Below are positions 44,780-54,905 of a stretch of DNA of 64,000 nucleotides, in pieces (position 1 is the stretch's first letter; the number at the start of each line of letters is the position of its first letter). This DNA comes from Bacillota bacterium (GTDB taxonomy: Bacteria > Bacillota > Sulfobacillia > DUSP01 > JBFMCS01). The notes under the pieces were generated by a model. That model saw nothing but the letters and a program-made list of their open reading frames with translations. It was not told the origin of the DNA and did no database searches. A program made the translations under genes and the position numbers. Where the stretch lies: contig JBFMCS010000027.1 in assembly GCA_040754315.1 (NCBI GenBank), positions 31,718-95,717 of the forward strand, read 5' to 3'.

Positions 44780-46033
44780 TTGCACACCTTCTTTGACCTG
44801 TTCCTCATTGTGCTCAAGGCGGTACCCATGGCAGTGGTGAGCCCTGCCACCTCGTACGTGTTCTGGATCATAGCCCTCCTGGTGTTTTCCCAGTACCGCC
44901 GGGTTGAGAACATGGAGCGAGGCATATACGGGGTCGCCATAAACAGGGCGTTCCCCCAGACTGTCCAGGCCATGGGCTATGGCATGCTCGGTGGTGTGCT
45001 GGGCACCCTCATCATGGTCTACATCGGTGTATCCCCTTACACCACCAGTTTCGCTATCCTGCTGGCACTGGCCCTCTCCTTATACCTCCTGCATCCACGG
45101 TTCGTGTGTTTCTCGTACGCCGCGGCCATCATCTCCCTGGTGCACCTTGCCACCGGCTGGCCCGATATCTACGTGCCAGGTCTTGTGGCCATTGTGGCGG
45201 TCCTTCATGTGACAGAGAGCTTCCTCATGGCGGTTAGCGGAGCATCGTGTAATACGCCGCTGTACGTGAAGAACAGGGCTGGGCATGTGGTGCCAGGGTT
45301 CTCCCTCCAGCGCTTCTGGCCCATACCCCTGGCTGTGCTGGTCCTGGGGAGCGTGCCCGAGCTGGGGGAGGCCATACCCATGCCAGACTGGTGGCCCCTG
45401 GTTGCCCCGCCACCCAGTGTGCCCTTGGATGCCCCGGACCTGGCCTTTATCATCTTCCCTATCGTAGCGGCCCTAGGCTATAGCGATCTCGCCGTGACCC
45501 TGCCACCGAAGGCTAAGTGCCATAGGAGCGCGGTTAACCTGGCCATTTACAGTGCCGTCCTGCTTTGCCTGGCTGTGGCGTCCTCCCGGGTACCCGCACT
45601 CCAGTGGGTTGCGGCGCTCTTCTCTGGACTCGGCCACGAGGCCGTGGTTCACCTGGGCAACCGTCGAGAGCTCCGAGGCAACCCGTACCTCGTGCCCGCA
45701 CCCGAGGGGATCAAGATCATGGGTGCGATACCGGGTATGCCCGCCCACGATACGGGGCTCCGTGGGGGCGACGTGATCCTGGCGGTGGACGGGGACAGGG
45801 TGAACTCCCGCCATGATCTGGAGGCAGCGCTGGACATGGCAGGGGATCACGTTCACCTGCTGGTCGCAAATGAACAGGGAAAGACCCGCTATCTCCGCTC
45901 TGGTGTATGGGGTAAGAGCCTGGGCATTATTCCCCTTCCCAGGCCCGGCGACAGGCATCACGCGGAAATCGGCTCGTCAATGCCGCTTAAGAGACTCATC
46001 GGAAGGATAAAGGGTTCTGGCACGAGGTCATAG
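44780..46033 (+). CDS. MinJ-like polytopic PDZ membrane protein
   Basis: 417 aa with about eight hydrophobic helices (residues 1-290) and a C-terminal PDZ domain (about 308-375, IKIMGAIPGMPAHDTGLRGG, DVILAVDGDRVNSRHDLEAA). In B. subtilis the equivalent place (ftsE-ftsX-ctpB-minJ) holds MinJ, which links DivIVA to MinD and the division machinery. Identity as MinJ is suggested by architecture and neighbourhood, not by close similarity. TTG start with TTGGAGG upstream; 14 nt after ctp. It overlaps the convergent DUF1054 gene by 6 nt. Confidence 0.8.
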   Translation: MHTFFDLFLIVLKAVPMAVVSPATSYVFWIIALLVFSQYRRVENMERGIYGVAINRAFPQTVQAMGYGMLGGVLGTLIMVYIGVSPYTTSFAILLALALSLYLLHPRFVCFSYAAAIISLVHLATGWPDIYVPGLVAIVAVLHVTESFLMAVSGASCNTPLYVKNRAGHVVPGFSLQRFWPIPLAVLVLGSVPELGEAIPMPDWWPLVAPPPSVPLDAPDLAFIIFPIVAALGYSDLAVTLPPKAKCHRSAVNLAIYSAVLLCLAVASSRVPALQWVAALFSGLGHEAVVHLGNRRELRGNPYLVPAPEGIKIMGAIPGMPAHDTGLRGGDVILAVDGDRVNSRHDLEAALDMAGDHVHLLVANEQGKTRYLRSGVWGKSLGIIPLPRPGDRHHAEIGSSMPLKRLIGRIKGSGTRS

Positions 46034-46654
46034 GGCCCTGCTGCGGATCTCACGGTAAAGGGGTGCCAGCTCCTCCAGTGAGGAAAGGAGCGTGTTGACC
46101 AGATCGGGACTGGACAGGACAGGGTCGCCTATGCGTATGATCCTCTCCAGGATGACCCAGGAGTCCCTGAAGAGGAGCATCTCTCCAGCCAGTGCCTCCC
46201 GTTCTGCGATGCCTAGTGTCCCGGTGTCCTCCCCGCCTGGCTTGAGACGATGGCGGCAGCGGTAGTCGCTAGGCAGGGCTACCCGGTCATCCCGGAGCAC
46301 CCCGGCGAAGGAGGCCTTGTCCCTGGACTCTGAGGTAAGGGAGAGTCTCGTGCCAAGACCCTCGGGTCCCACGGTGGCCGCCAGGTGCGCCATGGCCTTG
46401 TAGCCCCGGGGTGACGGTCCGAAGGCCACCCATGTCTCGGGGGGAGGATTGGTCTTCCTTCTCATGTGTTTCGCGACGTGCGGGTACATCTCTTCGCCTA
46501 CCACATGGCTCAAGGGGTGACGGAGGATCGCGCCCAGCTCCTCCAGTTTAGGCCTTACCCGTACCCTAATGGCCTCCATTCGCGTTTCAAACCCCTCCAG
46601 ACGGAAGACATCCAGATCTGCCTCGCCGACGGTGAACAAGCCAATCACCCCCAT
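46028..46654 (-). CDS. DUF1054 (UPF0637, YktB-like) protein
   Basis: About 208 aa. Segments LDVFRLEGFETRMEAIRVRV, RPKLEELGAILRHPLS, MYPHVAKHMRRKTNPPPETW and AFGPSPRGYKAMAHL are the hallmarks of this Bacillota family of unknown function. Several starts are possible (ATG 46660, ATG 46654, GTG 46648); none has a strong ribosome-binding site. The frame is open to 46717. Convergent with the MinJ-like gene and divergent from the amidohydrolase. Confidence 0.82.
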   Translation of the reverse strand: MGVIGLFTVGEADLDVFRLEGFETRMEAIRVRVRPKLEELGAILRHPLSHVVGEEMYPHVAKHMRRKTNPPPETWVAFGPSPRGYKAMAHLAATVGPEGLGTRLSLTSESRDKASFAGVLRDDRVALPSDYRCRHRLKPGGEDTGTLGIAEREALAGEMLLFRDSWVILERIIRIGDPVLSSPDLVNTLLSSLEELAPLYREIRSRAL

Positions 46655-46822
46655 GCACATGATCTTCACTGGGTATTCTACCCTGTGGACCAGCCGGTCT
46701 TCCGGCCTGGCCCACACCTGGCCCCTTTCCTCTGTAGGATAGAGGTTTGCCAGTGGCCGGGAAGAATTACCCTACCATGGCAGGGGCGGGCCATGCTAGA
46801 CGCACACCAGGAGGTGACGCAG

Positions 46823-48034
46823 GTGCGAACCATAATAAAGGCCTCCAATCTCATCGACGGAACCGGGCGGCAGCCCATGCATGACATGTGTGTCATCATC
46901 GAAGGACCCAGAATCACCGGGATTGAGCCGGCTTCCTTCGCCGGTGGCCTCCAGGGGAGTAGCGAGGTAAGGGTCATGGAGTTTGAGGGTATGACGGTCA
47001 TGCCCGGCCTCATCGACTGCCACGTCCACCTGGACCTCCATGCCTCCGCTGATGTCTACCGGGAAAAGGACGAACCCGACGCATACCGGACGCTCAAGGC
47101 TGCGGCCAACGCCACGTGTACCCTGGAGGCGGGGTTCACGACCCTCCGGGACATGGGAGCAAGGAACTACATAGACATCAGCCTCAGACGAGCCATAGAA
47201 GAGGGCATGATAAGGGGGCCTCGGCTGGTTGTGAGCGGGCGGATCATTTCGATGAGCGCCGCAGGGAACGAGTACTACCAAGGCATGTACCATGAGGCCG
47301 ACGGACCGGCTGAGGTGCTAAAGGCGGTTCGCCTGCAGCTGAAGGCTGGGGCTGACGTGGTCAAGATGATGGGCACCGGGGCGGTCATGACGCCCGGGGA
47401 GGACCCGGGAGCGCCGCAGTTCAACGAGGAGGAGATCAGGGCCGCCGTGGTGGAGGCTGAAAAGGCTGGCAAGCGGGTGGCGGTTCACGCCCATGGGGCC
47501 CAGGGCATGAAGAATGCCCTGAGGGCAGGTGCCCATACTATAGAGCACGGTTCCCTCTTGGACGATGAAACCATAGACATGCTGCTGTCGCGGAATGCGT
47601 TTCTCGTTCCTACCCTCTGCATATTCGACTGCATGATACAGAAGGGTGCGGAGGGAGGAGTCCCCGGGTTCATGATACAGAAGGCCAAGTGGGTCAGGGA
47701 CCGGGCCTACGAGAACTACCTGAAGGCATGCGAGGCGGGAGTCCGGGTAGCCATGGGAACGGATGCCGGCACACCGGTGAACCCCCACGGGGGTAACGCA
47801 GGCGAGATGGTACTCCGAGCCCAGCTGGGCACCCGCTCGCTGGAGGTCATCCAGCAGGCAACCCGTGTCGCCGCCGAGGCCCTTGGCCTTGACCACGTGC
47901 TTGGCACGCTTGAACCCGGGAAACTGGCGGATATCCTGGTCTTGTCAGGCGATCCCCTGGAGGAAATCTCGGTGCTTGCCTCGGGTGTTCACGCAGTGTT
48001 TAAGGAAGGGGCTATCCTCTACCAGAGTCCCTGA
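46823..48034 (+). CDS. Imidazolonepropionase-like amidohydrolase
   Basis: 403 aa from GTG 46823, chosen because AGGAGG lies 8 nt upstream; the frame is open to 46466, over the divergent gene. Composite-domain amidohydrolase: N-terminal IIKASNLIDGTG, metal motif MPGLIDCHVHLDLH (HxH), metal Lys in AGADVVKMMGTGA, VAVHAHGAQG (His), GAHTIEHGSLLDD (His), and AMGTDAGTPVN (catalytic Asp). The C-terminus ends with the GTLEPGKLADILVLSGDPL segment. Such enzymes hydrolyse cyclic amides or dipeptides (prolidase-like); the substrate is open. Confidence 0.87.
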   Translation: MRTIIKASNLIDGTGRQPMHDMCVIIEGPRITGIEPASFAGGLQGSSEVRVMEFEGMTVMPGLIDCHVHLDLHASADVYREKDEPDAYRTLKAAANATCTLEAGFTTLRDMGARNYIDISLRRAIEEGMIRGPRLVVSGRIISMSAAGNEYYQGMYHEADGPAEVLKAVRLQLKAGADVVKMMGTGAVMTPGEDPGAPQFNEEEIRAAVVEAEKAGKRVAVHAHGAQGMKNALRAGAHTIEHGSLLDDETIDMLLSRNAFLVPTLCIFDCMIQKGAEGGVPGFMIQKAKWVRDRAYENYLKACEAGVRVAMGTDAGTPVNPHGGNAGEMVLRAQLGTRSLEVIQQATRVAAEALGLDHVLGTLEPGKLADILVLSGDPLEEISVLASGVHAVFKEGAILYQSP

Positions 48035-48393
48035 GCCCTCACTGGTCTGGACAGAAGAGAGGGGGCGGGGGTAAGAGTCCTGCCCGGCAGACGCCGGGTG
48101 CCGCGGAACGCGCCGGATGTTCCTACAGGGAAGAGGCGAAAGCCTCGAAAAGGAAAGCCACCCGGGGGGATCCGGATGGGAAGGCACAGGCAAAAAGGTT
48201 AAAGCCAGAGAAACCGGAGGTACCCATGGGCAGGGAAAGAGAATAGCGGCAGCGGCCCAAGTACCAGTGACGGGTTCCCCGCGTTGGACGTGACCACGGG
48301 GTAAAAACATCTTTAGAGGAGAGAGCGGCTCCATCGAGGCCTCAAGCACGTGGCGGATATGAGACCTGTTCGCATTATAGGGGGACAGCATTT
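48035..48393. other. Gap before the SAM methyltransferase gene
   Basis: 360 nt without a supported gene. Parts (about 48100-48340) are purine-rich with several small stems and look a little like the 5' part of a group II intron/RT element, but no reverse-transcriptase domain follows, so I do not call it. A ribosome-binding site AGGGGGA precedes the next gene. Confidence 0.3.
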
Positions 48394-49179
48394 ATGAATG
48401 AGCAGGCTCAGGAGAAGCTGGCAAGGTCCCTCACCTCGAATACGGTTGATATCATCCCGTTTCTTCCTTATTTGCTGCAGGATTTATGGGAGCTTGGCAG
48501 TTCCCCCAGCGAAATGCTGAGCCTGATTCAAAGCCACATCCGGCTTGACGAAGATGCTTATGTTCTGGATTTGGGCTGTGGCAAAGGTGCGGTGTCCATC
48601 CAGCTTGCTAAAGGGCTCAAATGCCTTTTCAAAGGCATCGACCTTATTCCCGACTTCGTCGAATATGCAAGAGAGAAGGCAAAGGAATATGATGTCTCTT
48701 CACTCTGCGAATTTGAGGTTGGGGACATAGCGGAAGCGGTTAAAAAAGAACGGTGCTACGATTTGGTAATCTACGGTGCAGTCGGAGACGTTCTTCCTGG
48801 GCGCTTTAATACCTTAAAGGCGCTGGCAGACACCGTCAAGCCGGGTGGGCATATCCTGATAGATGACGCCTATTTGCCCGAGAAACACAAGGACGGGCTC
48901 CGCTTCCAATGTGAATACCCCACGCTCCATGAGTGGAAAACCTTCATCAGCGAAGCGGGACTGGAGTTCATTGCCCACCATGTGCTCCATGCGGAGAATC
49001 CCAAAAACGCGCAGGACCTAATGAACATCAAACGCCGTGCCGGTGAACTGAGTAGAGCTTATCCGGCCAAGAGGGAGATGTTTGCCCAGTATGTGTTGAA
49101 TCAGCAAGACGAGTACGAAGATCTGGAAAGTCACCTCGTGGGTGTGGTATTTTTGCTGGCCAGGGGAAAGGCTCGATGA
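48394..49179 (+). CDS. Class I SAM-dependent methyltransferase
   Basis: 261 aa. The SAM-binding motif I is VLDLGCGKGAVSIQLA (about residues 57-72), motif II FKGIDLIPDFVEYAREKA and a post-motif GGHILIDDAYLPEK. Small-molecule type; substrate unknown. Codon usage is more AT-rich than that of neighbours, and it is flanked by gene-poor DNA, so recent acquisition is likely. ATG start at 48394. Confidence 0.82.
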   Translation: MNEQAQEKLARSLTSNTVDIIPFLPYLLQDLWELGSSPSEMLSLIQSHIRLDEDAYVLDLGCGKGAVSIQLAKGLKCLFKGIDLIPDFVEYAREKAKEYDVSSLCEFEVGDIAEAVKKERCYDLVIYGAVGDVLPGRFNTLKALADTVKPGGHILIDDAYLPEKHKDGLRFQCEYPTLHEWKTFISEAGLEFIAHHVLHAENPKNAQDLMNIKRRAGELSRAYPAKREMFAQYVLNQQDEYEDLESHLVGVVFLLARGKAR

Positions 49180-49345
49180 TTGCTGTCCCTGGTGGGCTCA
49201 TAGCGGAGATCAGGGCCTTCCAGGACAGGGGGGCTCACCCGCTGCCCATCAAGGACGTTACACTGGTGACATCATAGCCCAGGCCCGCCCGGTCGCCCTG
49301 GGCACCCTCCGGCGGGTCATGATCGACCGGGCCCTCATGAGGTTG

Positions 49346-49786
49346 TCATGATTTAGTGCGGTAGCGGTGGGCCAGCCAAAGATACCACGAGGCAATGAAA
49401 CCTGCCAGGACGAACCCAGCCAGTGATGAAAGGGGAGCGATTGCCGTGGGGGAAAGCTGAGGGCCAGTGTAGAGTCTGCGGGAGAGCACGTAGGTGTATG
49501 GCCAGGCCACAGCTCCCAGGCCGGCACCTTTGAGCCACCAGTGCCGGTATCCATCAAACTCCAGGAGGTATGCCAGGAGAACCCCATAGACCGGGGCTGC
49601 GAGAACGAAGCCAATGGAGCCAACCAAGAGCCCCCCAGCATCCTGGGTGCCGAGAAACAACAGGCCATAGACATGGGAAACGGTCATAGGCTGGAGGCCC
49701 AGGACATGGGTGACCCAGCTAACGCACAGCCTTGTGAGGGCTGCTATCACCCCAGCAGCGGCCCCTCGGATCACTATCTGCTTCAT
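49346..49786 (-). CDS. Small polytopic membrane protein of unknown function
   Basis: 146 aa from ATG 49786 (GGGAGGGAGCACG upstream). Four hydrophobic segments: about residues 8-32, 45-75, 90-105 and 118-135. I do not recognise the family. It ends convergently with the methyltransferase region; the 165 nt between them holds no supported gene. Confidence 0.55.
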   Translation of the reverse strand: MKQIVIRGAAAGVIAALTRLCVSWVTHVLGLQPMTVSHVYGLLFLGTQDAGGLLVGSIGFVLAAPVYGVLLAYLLEFDGYRHWWLKGAGLGAVAWPYTYVLSRRLYTGPQLSPTAIAPLSSLAGFVLAGFIASWYLWLAHRYRTKS

Positions 49787-50026
49787 CGTGCTCCCTCCCA
49801 TTCATTCTACCCAAATGCCGCTGCTACTTTTCCGTAACCCCGGGATAATTTGTGTCTTCCCCCTAGGACATGGTTACTGCCAGTGGTAGATATATCCCTT
49901 GAGAAAGGCGTGAGGCACTGACTCGCAGGGGAAAGCCCGTTCTACGTTCCTTTACCCCCGGAGAAGCGCCCCCTGATCCAGATTAGGTCCAGGACGAGAA
50001 GGCAGCACCTTGCCATCTTGCGCCAG

Positions 50027-50056
50027 TGACCCCGGGGTACCTGCCTGTGATATAAT
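50027..50056 (+). promoter_or_regulatory. Probable uvrBAC promoter
   Basis: -10 TATAAT (50051-50056), with TGACCC (50027-50032) at 18 nt as a poor -35. No LexA-type GAAC-N4-GTTC operator is visible nearby. Confidence 0.5.
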
Positions 50057-50070
50057 CTAGTCTGCAGGTG

Positions 50071-52083
50071 ATGAGGAACATGGAAGGGATACCCTTCAGG
50101 TTGGCCGGCGGGCTTACCCCTAAGGGGGACCAGCCCATAGCCATAAGCAAGATCTGTGAGAGGGTCAGGGCAGGTGAGCCCCACGTAGTGCTCTTGGGCG
50201 TCACAGGCAGCGGGAAGACCTTCACCGTAGCCAACGTCATCCAGGAACTCCAGAGGCCCACCCTGGTGATAGCGCACAACAAGACACTAGCTGCCCAGCT
50301 ATGCTCCGAATTCAAGGAGTTCTTCCCCCACAACGCCGTAGAGTACTTCGTGAGTTACTATGACTACTACCAGCCCGAAGCCTACGTCCCCCAGTCGGAC
50401 CTCTACATAGAGAAGGATTCCCTCATCAATGACGAGGTGGACAAGCTAAGACACTCCGCCACATCGGCCCTCTTCGAGCGCAGGGATGTGATCATAGTCG
50501 CCAGCGTATCCTGCATATACGGTCTGGGTTCCCCCGCGGAATACAGGGACCTGGTGGTGTCATTGCGCGTAGGCCAGGAGAGGGACCGGGACGATGTGCT
50601 CAGGCACCTCGTGGACATCCAGTACTCCCGCAACGACATGAGCATGGAGCGGGGCCGATTCAGGGTGCGCGGGGATGTCCTGGAGGTCTACCCCGTATCC
50701 TACACGGAGAAGGCCGTAAGGGTGGAGTTCTTCGGTGACTGCATCGAGAGGATATCGGAGATCGACGTCCTCACCGGGGAGATCCTGGGGGAGCGTAACC
50801 ACGTGGCCATCTACCCCGCAAGCCACTACGTGGTAGCCCAGGACCATGTGGAGAAGGCTCTTCGCAGCATCGAACAGGAGCTGGACGAGAGGTTGGCTCA
50901 GCTCAAGGCGGAGGGTAAGGTGCTGGAGGCCCACCGCCTGGAACAAAGGACCCGGTATGACCTGGAGATGCTCCGGGAGGTGGGATACTGCAAGGGGATA
51001 GAGAACTACTCCCGGCACCTCACCGGAAGGAGGGCGGGGGAGCCTCCCTTCACACTCCTGGACTTCTTCCCCGAGGATTTCCTCTGCGTCATAGATGAGT
51101 CCCACGTGACGGTTCCCCAGATAGGAGCCATGTACTCAGGTGACCGTTCCCGCAAGACCACCCTGGTGGAGTACGGCTTCAGGCTCCCATCGGCCTTCGA
51201 CAACCGGCCGCTCGCCTTCGAGGAGTTCGAGGCCAGGGTAAGGCAGAGGCTGTATGTGTCTGCCACTCCCGGATCCTACGAGCTGGAACGGTCCCGAGGT
51301 GTTGTGGAGCAGGTGGTCAGGCCCACGGGCCTGGTAGACCCTGGCGTGGAGGCGAGGCCCGTTGAAGGCCAGATCGACGACCTTCTCCATGAGGTTAGGC
51401 TCCGGGCGGAGAAAAACCAGAGGGTGCTGGTGACCACCCTGACCAAGCGCATGGCGGAGGACCTCACCGACTACCTGAGGGAGACGGGGGTGAAGGTCCG
51501 GTACCTTCACTCAGAGGTAGATACCCTCGAGAGGATGGAGATCCTGAGGGATCTCCGCCTGGGAACCTTTGATGTCCTGGTGGGTATCAATCTCCTCAGG
51601 GAGGGCCTGGATCTACCCGAGGTGTCACTGGTGTGCATACTGGATGCGGACAAGGAGGGGTTCCTGCGATCCGCCACCTCTCTTATACAGACCATTGGCC
51701 GGGCAGCCCGGCATGTAGAGGGCAAGGTGATCATGTACGCGGACAGCGTCACCCATGCTATGGATACCGCCATAGGGGAGACCAACCGCCGGCGGAGCCT
51801 ACAGGTGGAGTACAACAGGATCCACGGGATCACCCCAGAGACTGTGAAGAAGGCCGTGAGGGATGTGCTGGAGGCCACCCGGGTAACCGAGAGATCCCCC
51901 GAGTACTGGCTGGACAAGGACATAAAGGACATATCCAGAAAGCAGATGAAGAGCATGCTGGAGAAGCTCAGCAGGGAAATGAAGGAGGCTGCCCGGAACC
52001 TGGAGTTCGAGCGGGCAGCCCTTCTCAGGGACATGATCTTCGAGTTACAGCAGAAGGGCAGGGGTGACCCACAGCATGCCTAG
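50071..52083 (+). CDS. uvrB: Excinuclease ABC subunit B
   Basis: 670 aa. It is the DNA-damage verification helicase of nucleotide excision repair. Walker [10 protein letters not shown] (about residue 43), beta-hairpin region [40 protein letters not shown], helicase motif [31 protein letters not shown], and the C-terminal UVR motif (about 635-662) that contacts UvrC. Starts at 50068, 50071 and 50080 are all possible. It overlaps uvrA by 8 nt. Confidence 0.97.
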   Translation: MRNMEGIPFRLAGGLTPKGDQPIAISKICERVRAGEPHVVLLGVTGSGKTFTVANVIQELQRPTLVIAHNKTLAAQLCSEFKEFFPHNAVEYFVSYYDYYQPEAYVPQSDLYIEKDSLINDEVDKLRHSATSALFERRDVIIVASVSCIYGLGSPAEYRDLVVSLRVGQERDRDDVLRHLVDIQYSRNDMSMERGRFRVRGDVLEVYPVSYTEKAVRVEFFGDCIERISEIDVLTGEILGERNHVAIYPASHYVVAQDHVEKALRSIEQELDERLAQLKAEGKVLEAHRLEQRTRYDLEMLREVGYCKGIENYSRHLTGRRAGEPPFTLLDFFPEDFLCVIDESHVTVPQIGAMYSGDRSRKTTLVEYGFRLPSAFDNRPLAFEEFEARVRQRLYVSATPGSYELERSRGVVEQVVRPTGLVDPGVEARPVEGQIDDLLHEVRLRAEKNQRVLVTTLTKRMAEDLTDYLRETGVKVRYLHSEVDTLERMEILRDLRLGTFDVLVGINLLREGLDLPEVSLVCILDADKEGFLRSATSLIQTIGRAARHVEGKVIMYADSVTHAMDTAIGETNRRRSLQVEYNRIHGITPETVKKAVRDVLEATRVTERSPEYWLDKDIKDISRKQMKSMLEKLSREMKEAARNLEFERAALLRDMIFELQQKGRGDPQHA

Positions 52084-54901
52084 GGAATTCCTCACCATAA
52101 GGGGTGCGAGGCAGCACAACCTGAAGAACATTGACCTGGACATACCCAGGGAACGCCTGGTTGTGGTGACGGGGATTTCCGGGAGCGGCAAGAGTTCCCT
52201 GGCCTTTGACACCATATACGCCGAGGGACAACGCCGCTACGTGGAGTCCCTCTCGGCCTACGCCCGCCAGTTCCTGGGGCAGATGGATAAGCCTGATGTG
52301 GACCGCATCGATGGTCTCTCCCCAGCCATTTCCATAGACCAGAAGGCGGGGAGCCGGAACCCCAGGTCAACCGTGGCCACAGTTACCGAAATCTATGACT
52401 ACCTGCGGCTTCTATACGCACGGGTGGGGAGGCCCCACTGCCCCCAGTGTGGCCAGCCCATTTCCGTGCAGGCTGTGGAGCAGATGGTGGACCGGATGAT
52501 GGGTCTCCCCGAGGGCACCCGGCTCACCCTCATGGCCCCCATGGTCAGGGGCAAGAAGGGAGAGCACGTCAAGGTGCTCGAGGATGTGGCACACCTGGGT
52601 TACGTCAGGGTAAGGGTGGACGGCCAGGTCAGGGAGCTGGCCGGAGGGATCAGCCTTGAGAAGAACAAGAAGCACACCATTGAGGTGGTTGTGGACCGCC
52701 TGGTGGTGAAGGCGGGTGTCGAGCGCCGCCTTGCGGACTCCCTGGAGACAGCCCTGGGGCTCTCCGGCGGGCTCGTCCTCGCGGTTACGGACCAGGATGA
52801 GGCCTTGTTCAGCCAGACCATGGCCTGTCCTGAGTGTGGCATAAGCCTGGGTGACCTGGAACCCCGGGTGTTCTCCTTCAACAGCCCCTATGGTGCCTGT
52901 CCCGAGTGCATGGGACTGGGCAGCAAGATGGAGCTGGACCCTGATCTCATCATACCGGATAAGAGCCTTTCCCTGGAGGAGGGGGCTGTGGCCCCGTGGA
53001 GCAAGGGAACCTACCGGTACTATCCCCAGCTCCTCAAGGCTGTAGCAGACCACTACGGCTTCAGTACCAAGGTGCCAGTGGGGGAGCTGGACCCCCGGTG
53101 GATAGGGGTTATCCTCCACGGTTCCGGGCGCGAGCGAGTGCGATTCCGCTACCAGAACACCTACGGCCGCACGCGAGTCAGGGACATTCACTTCGAAGGT
53201 GTCCTTGGGAACCTGGAGAGGCGTTACAGGGAGACCCAGACCGATGCTGCCAGGGAGGAGATCGAGGAATTCATGCGTTCCAGGCCTTGCCCGGCCTGTG
53301 AGGGGACACGCCTGAGGAGGGAGAGCCTCTGGGTGTTCGTGGGCGGGAGGTCCATCGCCGAGGTCACGGCCATGTCCATTGAAGGGACGCTGGATTTCTT
53401 CCATGGGATCGACCTGTCCCCAAGGGAAGCCACCATCGCCCAGGGCATACTCAAGGAGATCATTGCCCGCTTGGGGTTCCTCCAGGACGTTGGCCTCGGC
53501 TACCTCACCCTGGATCGTTCCGCTGGCACGCTGGCAGGCGGTGAGGCCCAGCGGATCCGCCTGGCCACGCAGATCGGCTCAGGGCTTACCGGCGTCCTGT
53601 ACATCCTGGACGAGCCCAGCATCGGGCTGCACCAGCGGGACAACCAGCGCCTTTTGGAGACCATGCTGCACCTGAGGGACCTGGGGAACACCCTCATTGT
53701 GGTGGAGCACGATGAGGAAACCATAAGAACGGCGGACTACATCGTGGATATCGGGCCCGGCGCGGGCGAGCACGGGGGTCACGTGGTAGTCTCGGGCACC
53801 CTGGAGGATGTGTATGGCACGCCATCCTCCATCACCGGCCAGTACCTGAGCGGCACTCGGGCCATACCGGTGCCGGCGAAAAGGAGGCAGCCCAATGGCA
53901 AGAGCCTTGTGTTGCGGGGGTGCAGGCAGCACAACCTGAAGAACATAGATGTGGAGTTTCCCCTAGGCATGTTCATATGCGTGACTGGGGTATCCGGATC
54001 TGGCAAGAGTACCCTGGTGGACGAGGTGCTCTACCGCCGGCTGTCCCAGGAGTTCTACCGGTCCAAGGCCCGGCCAGGGGAGCACGATGTGCTGGAAGGT
54101 GTGCAGCACCTGGACAAGGTGGTGGAGATCGACCAGTCCCCCATCGGGAGGACACCCCGTTCGAACCCGGCCACCTATACCGGGGCCTTCGACCACGTCA
54201 GGGAGGTGTTCTCTCAGACCCAGGAGGCCAGGCTCCGCGGCTACAAGCCCGGCCGGTTCAGTTTCAATGTGAGGGGAGGGCGCTGCGAGGCATGCCGCGG
54301 TGACGGGATCATCAAGATAGAGATGCACTTCCTGCCGGATGTGTACGTACCCTGCGAGGTGTGCCATGGCAGGAGATACAACCGGGAAACCCTGGAGGTC
54401 AGGTACAAGGGAAAGAGCATTACGGATGTCCTTAACATGACGGTCACCGAAGCGCTGGAATTCTTCGAGGCGGTGCCCAAGATCAAGCGGAAGCTCCAGA
54501 CCCTTCACGACGTGGGCCTGGGTTACATCAGGCTCGGCCAGCCCGCCACCACCCTGAGCGGCGGTGAGGCCCAGAGGGTCAAGCTCTCGTCTGAACTCTC
54601 CCGGAGGTCCAATGGGCGCACCCTATACATCCTGGATGAACCCACCACGGGGCTGCACATCTCAGACATCCACAAGCTCCTGGACGTTCTAGGGCGGCTG
54701 GTTGATGCTGGTGACAGCGTTCTTGTCATAGAGCATAACCTTGACGTTATCAAGACAGCCGACCATATCATAGATCTGGGGCCAGAGGGCGGGGATACGG
54801 GAGGCTGGGTGGTGGCCGCCGGGACCCCTGAGGAGGTCTCCCAGTGCCCCTGCTCCTACACCGGGCAGTTCCTCCGCCAGTGCCTTGCTCAAGGCAGGTG
54901 A
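52076..54901 (+). CDS. uvrA: Excinuclease ABC subunit A
   Basis: 941 aa from ATG 52076 (GTG 52064 is also in frame). Damage-sensing ATPase of nucleotide excision repair, with two ABC modules. Walker A sites are GISGSGKSS (about 33) and GVSGSGKST (about 636). Zinc-finger cysteines occur in [20 protein letters not shown] through CPECMG, CPACEG, and CEACRGDG through CEVCHG. Signatures are [12 protein letters not shown] and [12 protein letters not shown], and Walker [12 protein letters not shown] and [11 protein letters not shown]. Full length and standard. Confidence 0.97.
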   Translation: MPREFLTIRGARQHNLKNIDLDIPRERLVVVTGISGSGKSSLAFDTIYAEGQRRYVESLSAYARQFLGQMDKPDVDRIDGLSPAISIDQKAGSRNPRSTVATVTEIYDYLRLLYARVGRPHCPQCGQPISVQAVEQMVDRMMGLPEGTRLTLMAPMVRGKKGEHVKVLEDVAHLGYVRVRVDGQVRELAGGISLEKNKKHTIEVVVDRLVVKAGVERRLADSLETALGLSGGLVLAVTDQDEALFSQTMACPECGISLGDLEPRVFSFNSPYGACPECMGLGSKMELDPDLIIPDKSLSLEEGAVAPWSKGTYRYYPQLLKAVADHYGFSTKVPVGELDPRWIGVILHGSGRERVRFRYQNTYGRTRVRDIHFEGVLGNLERRYRETQTDAAREEIEEFMRSRPCPACEGTRLRRESLWVFVGGRSIAEVTAMSIEGTLDFFHGIDLSPREATIAQGILKEIIARLGFLQDVGLGYLTLDRSAGTLAGGEAQRIRLATQIGSGLTGVLYILDEPSIGLHQRDNQRLLETMLHLRDLGNTLIVVEHDEETIRTADYIVDIGPGAGEHGGHVVVSGTLEDVYGTPSSITGQYLSGTRAIPVPAKRRQPNGKSLVLRGCRQHNLKNIDVEFPLGMFICVTGVSGSGKSTLVDEVLYRRLSQEFYRSKARPGEHDVLEGVQHLDKVVEIDQSPIGRTPRSNPATYTGAFDHVREVFSQTQEARLRGYKPGRFSFNVRGGRCEACRGDGIIKIEMHFLPDVYVPCEVCHGRRYNRETLEVRYKGKSITDVLNMTVTEALEFFEAVPKIKRKLQTLHDVGLGYIRLGQPATTLSGGEAQRVKLSSELSRRSNGRTLYILDEPTTGLHISDIHKLLDVLGRLVDAGDSVLVIEHNLDVIKTADHIIDLGPEGGDTGGWVVAAGTPEEVSQCPCSYTGQFLRQCLAQGR

Positions 54902-54905
54902 GACC

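Noticed and set aside
48060..48390. Possible 5' end of a group II intron
   Set aside because: No domain V, no reverse transcriptase frame and no clear intron boundary consensus.
49930..49970. Possible LexA/SOS box upstream of uvrB (GTTCTACGTTCC)
   Set aside because: It is a direct, not an inverted, repeat of GAAC halves and does not fit the Gram-positive LexA palindrome.
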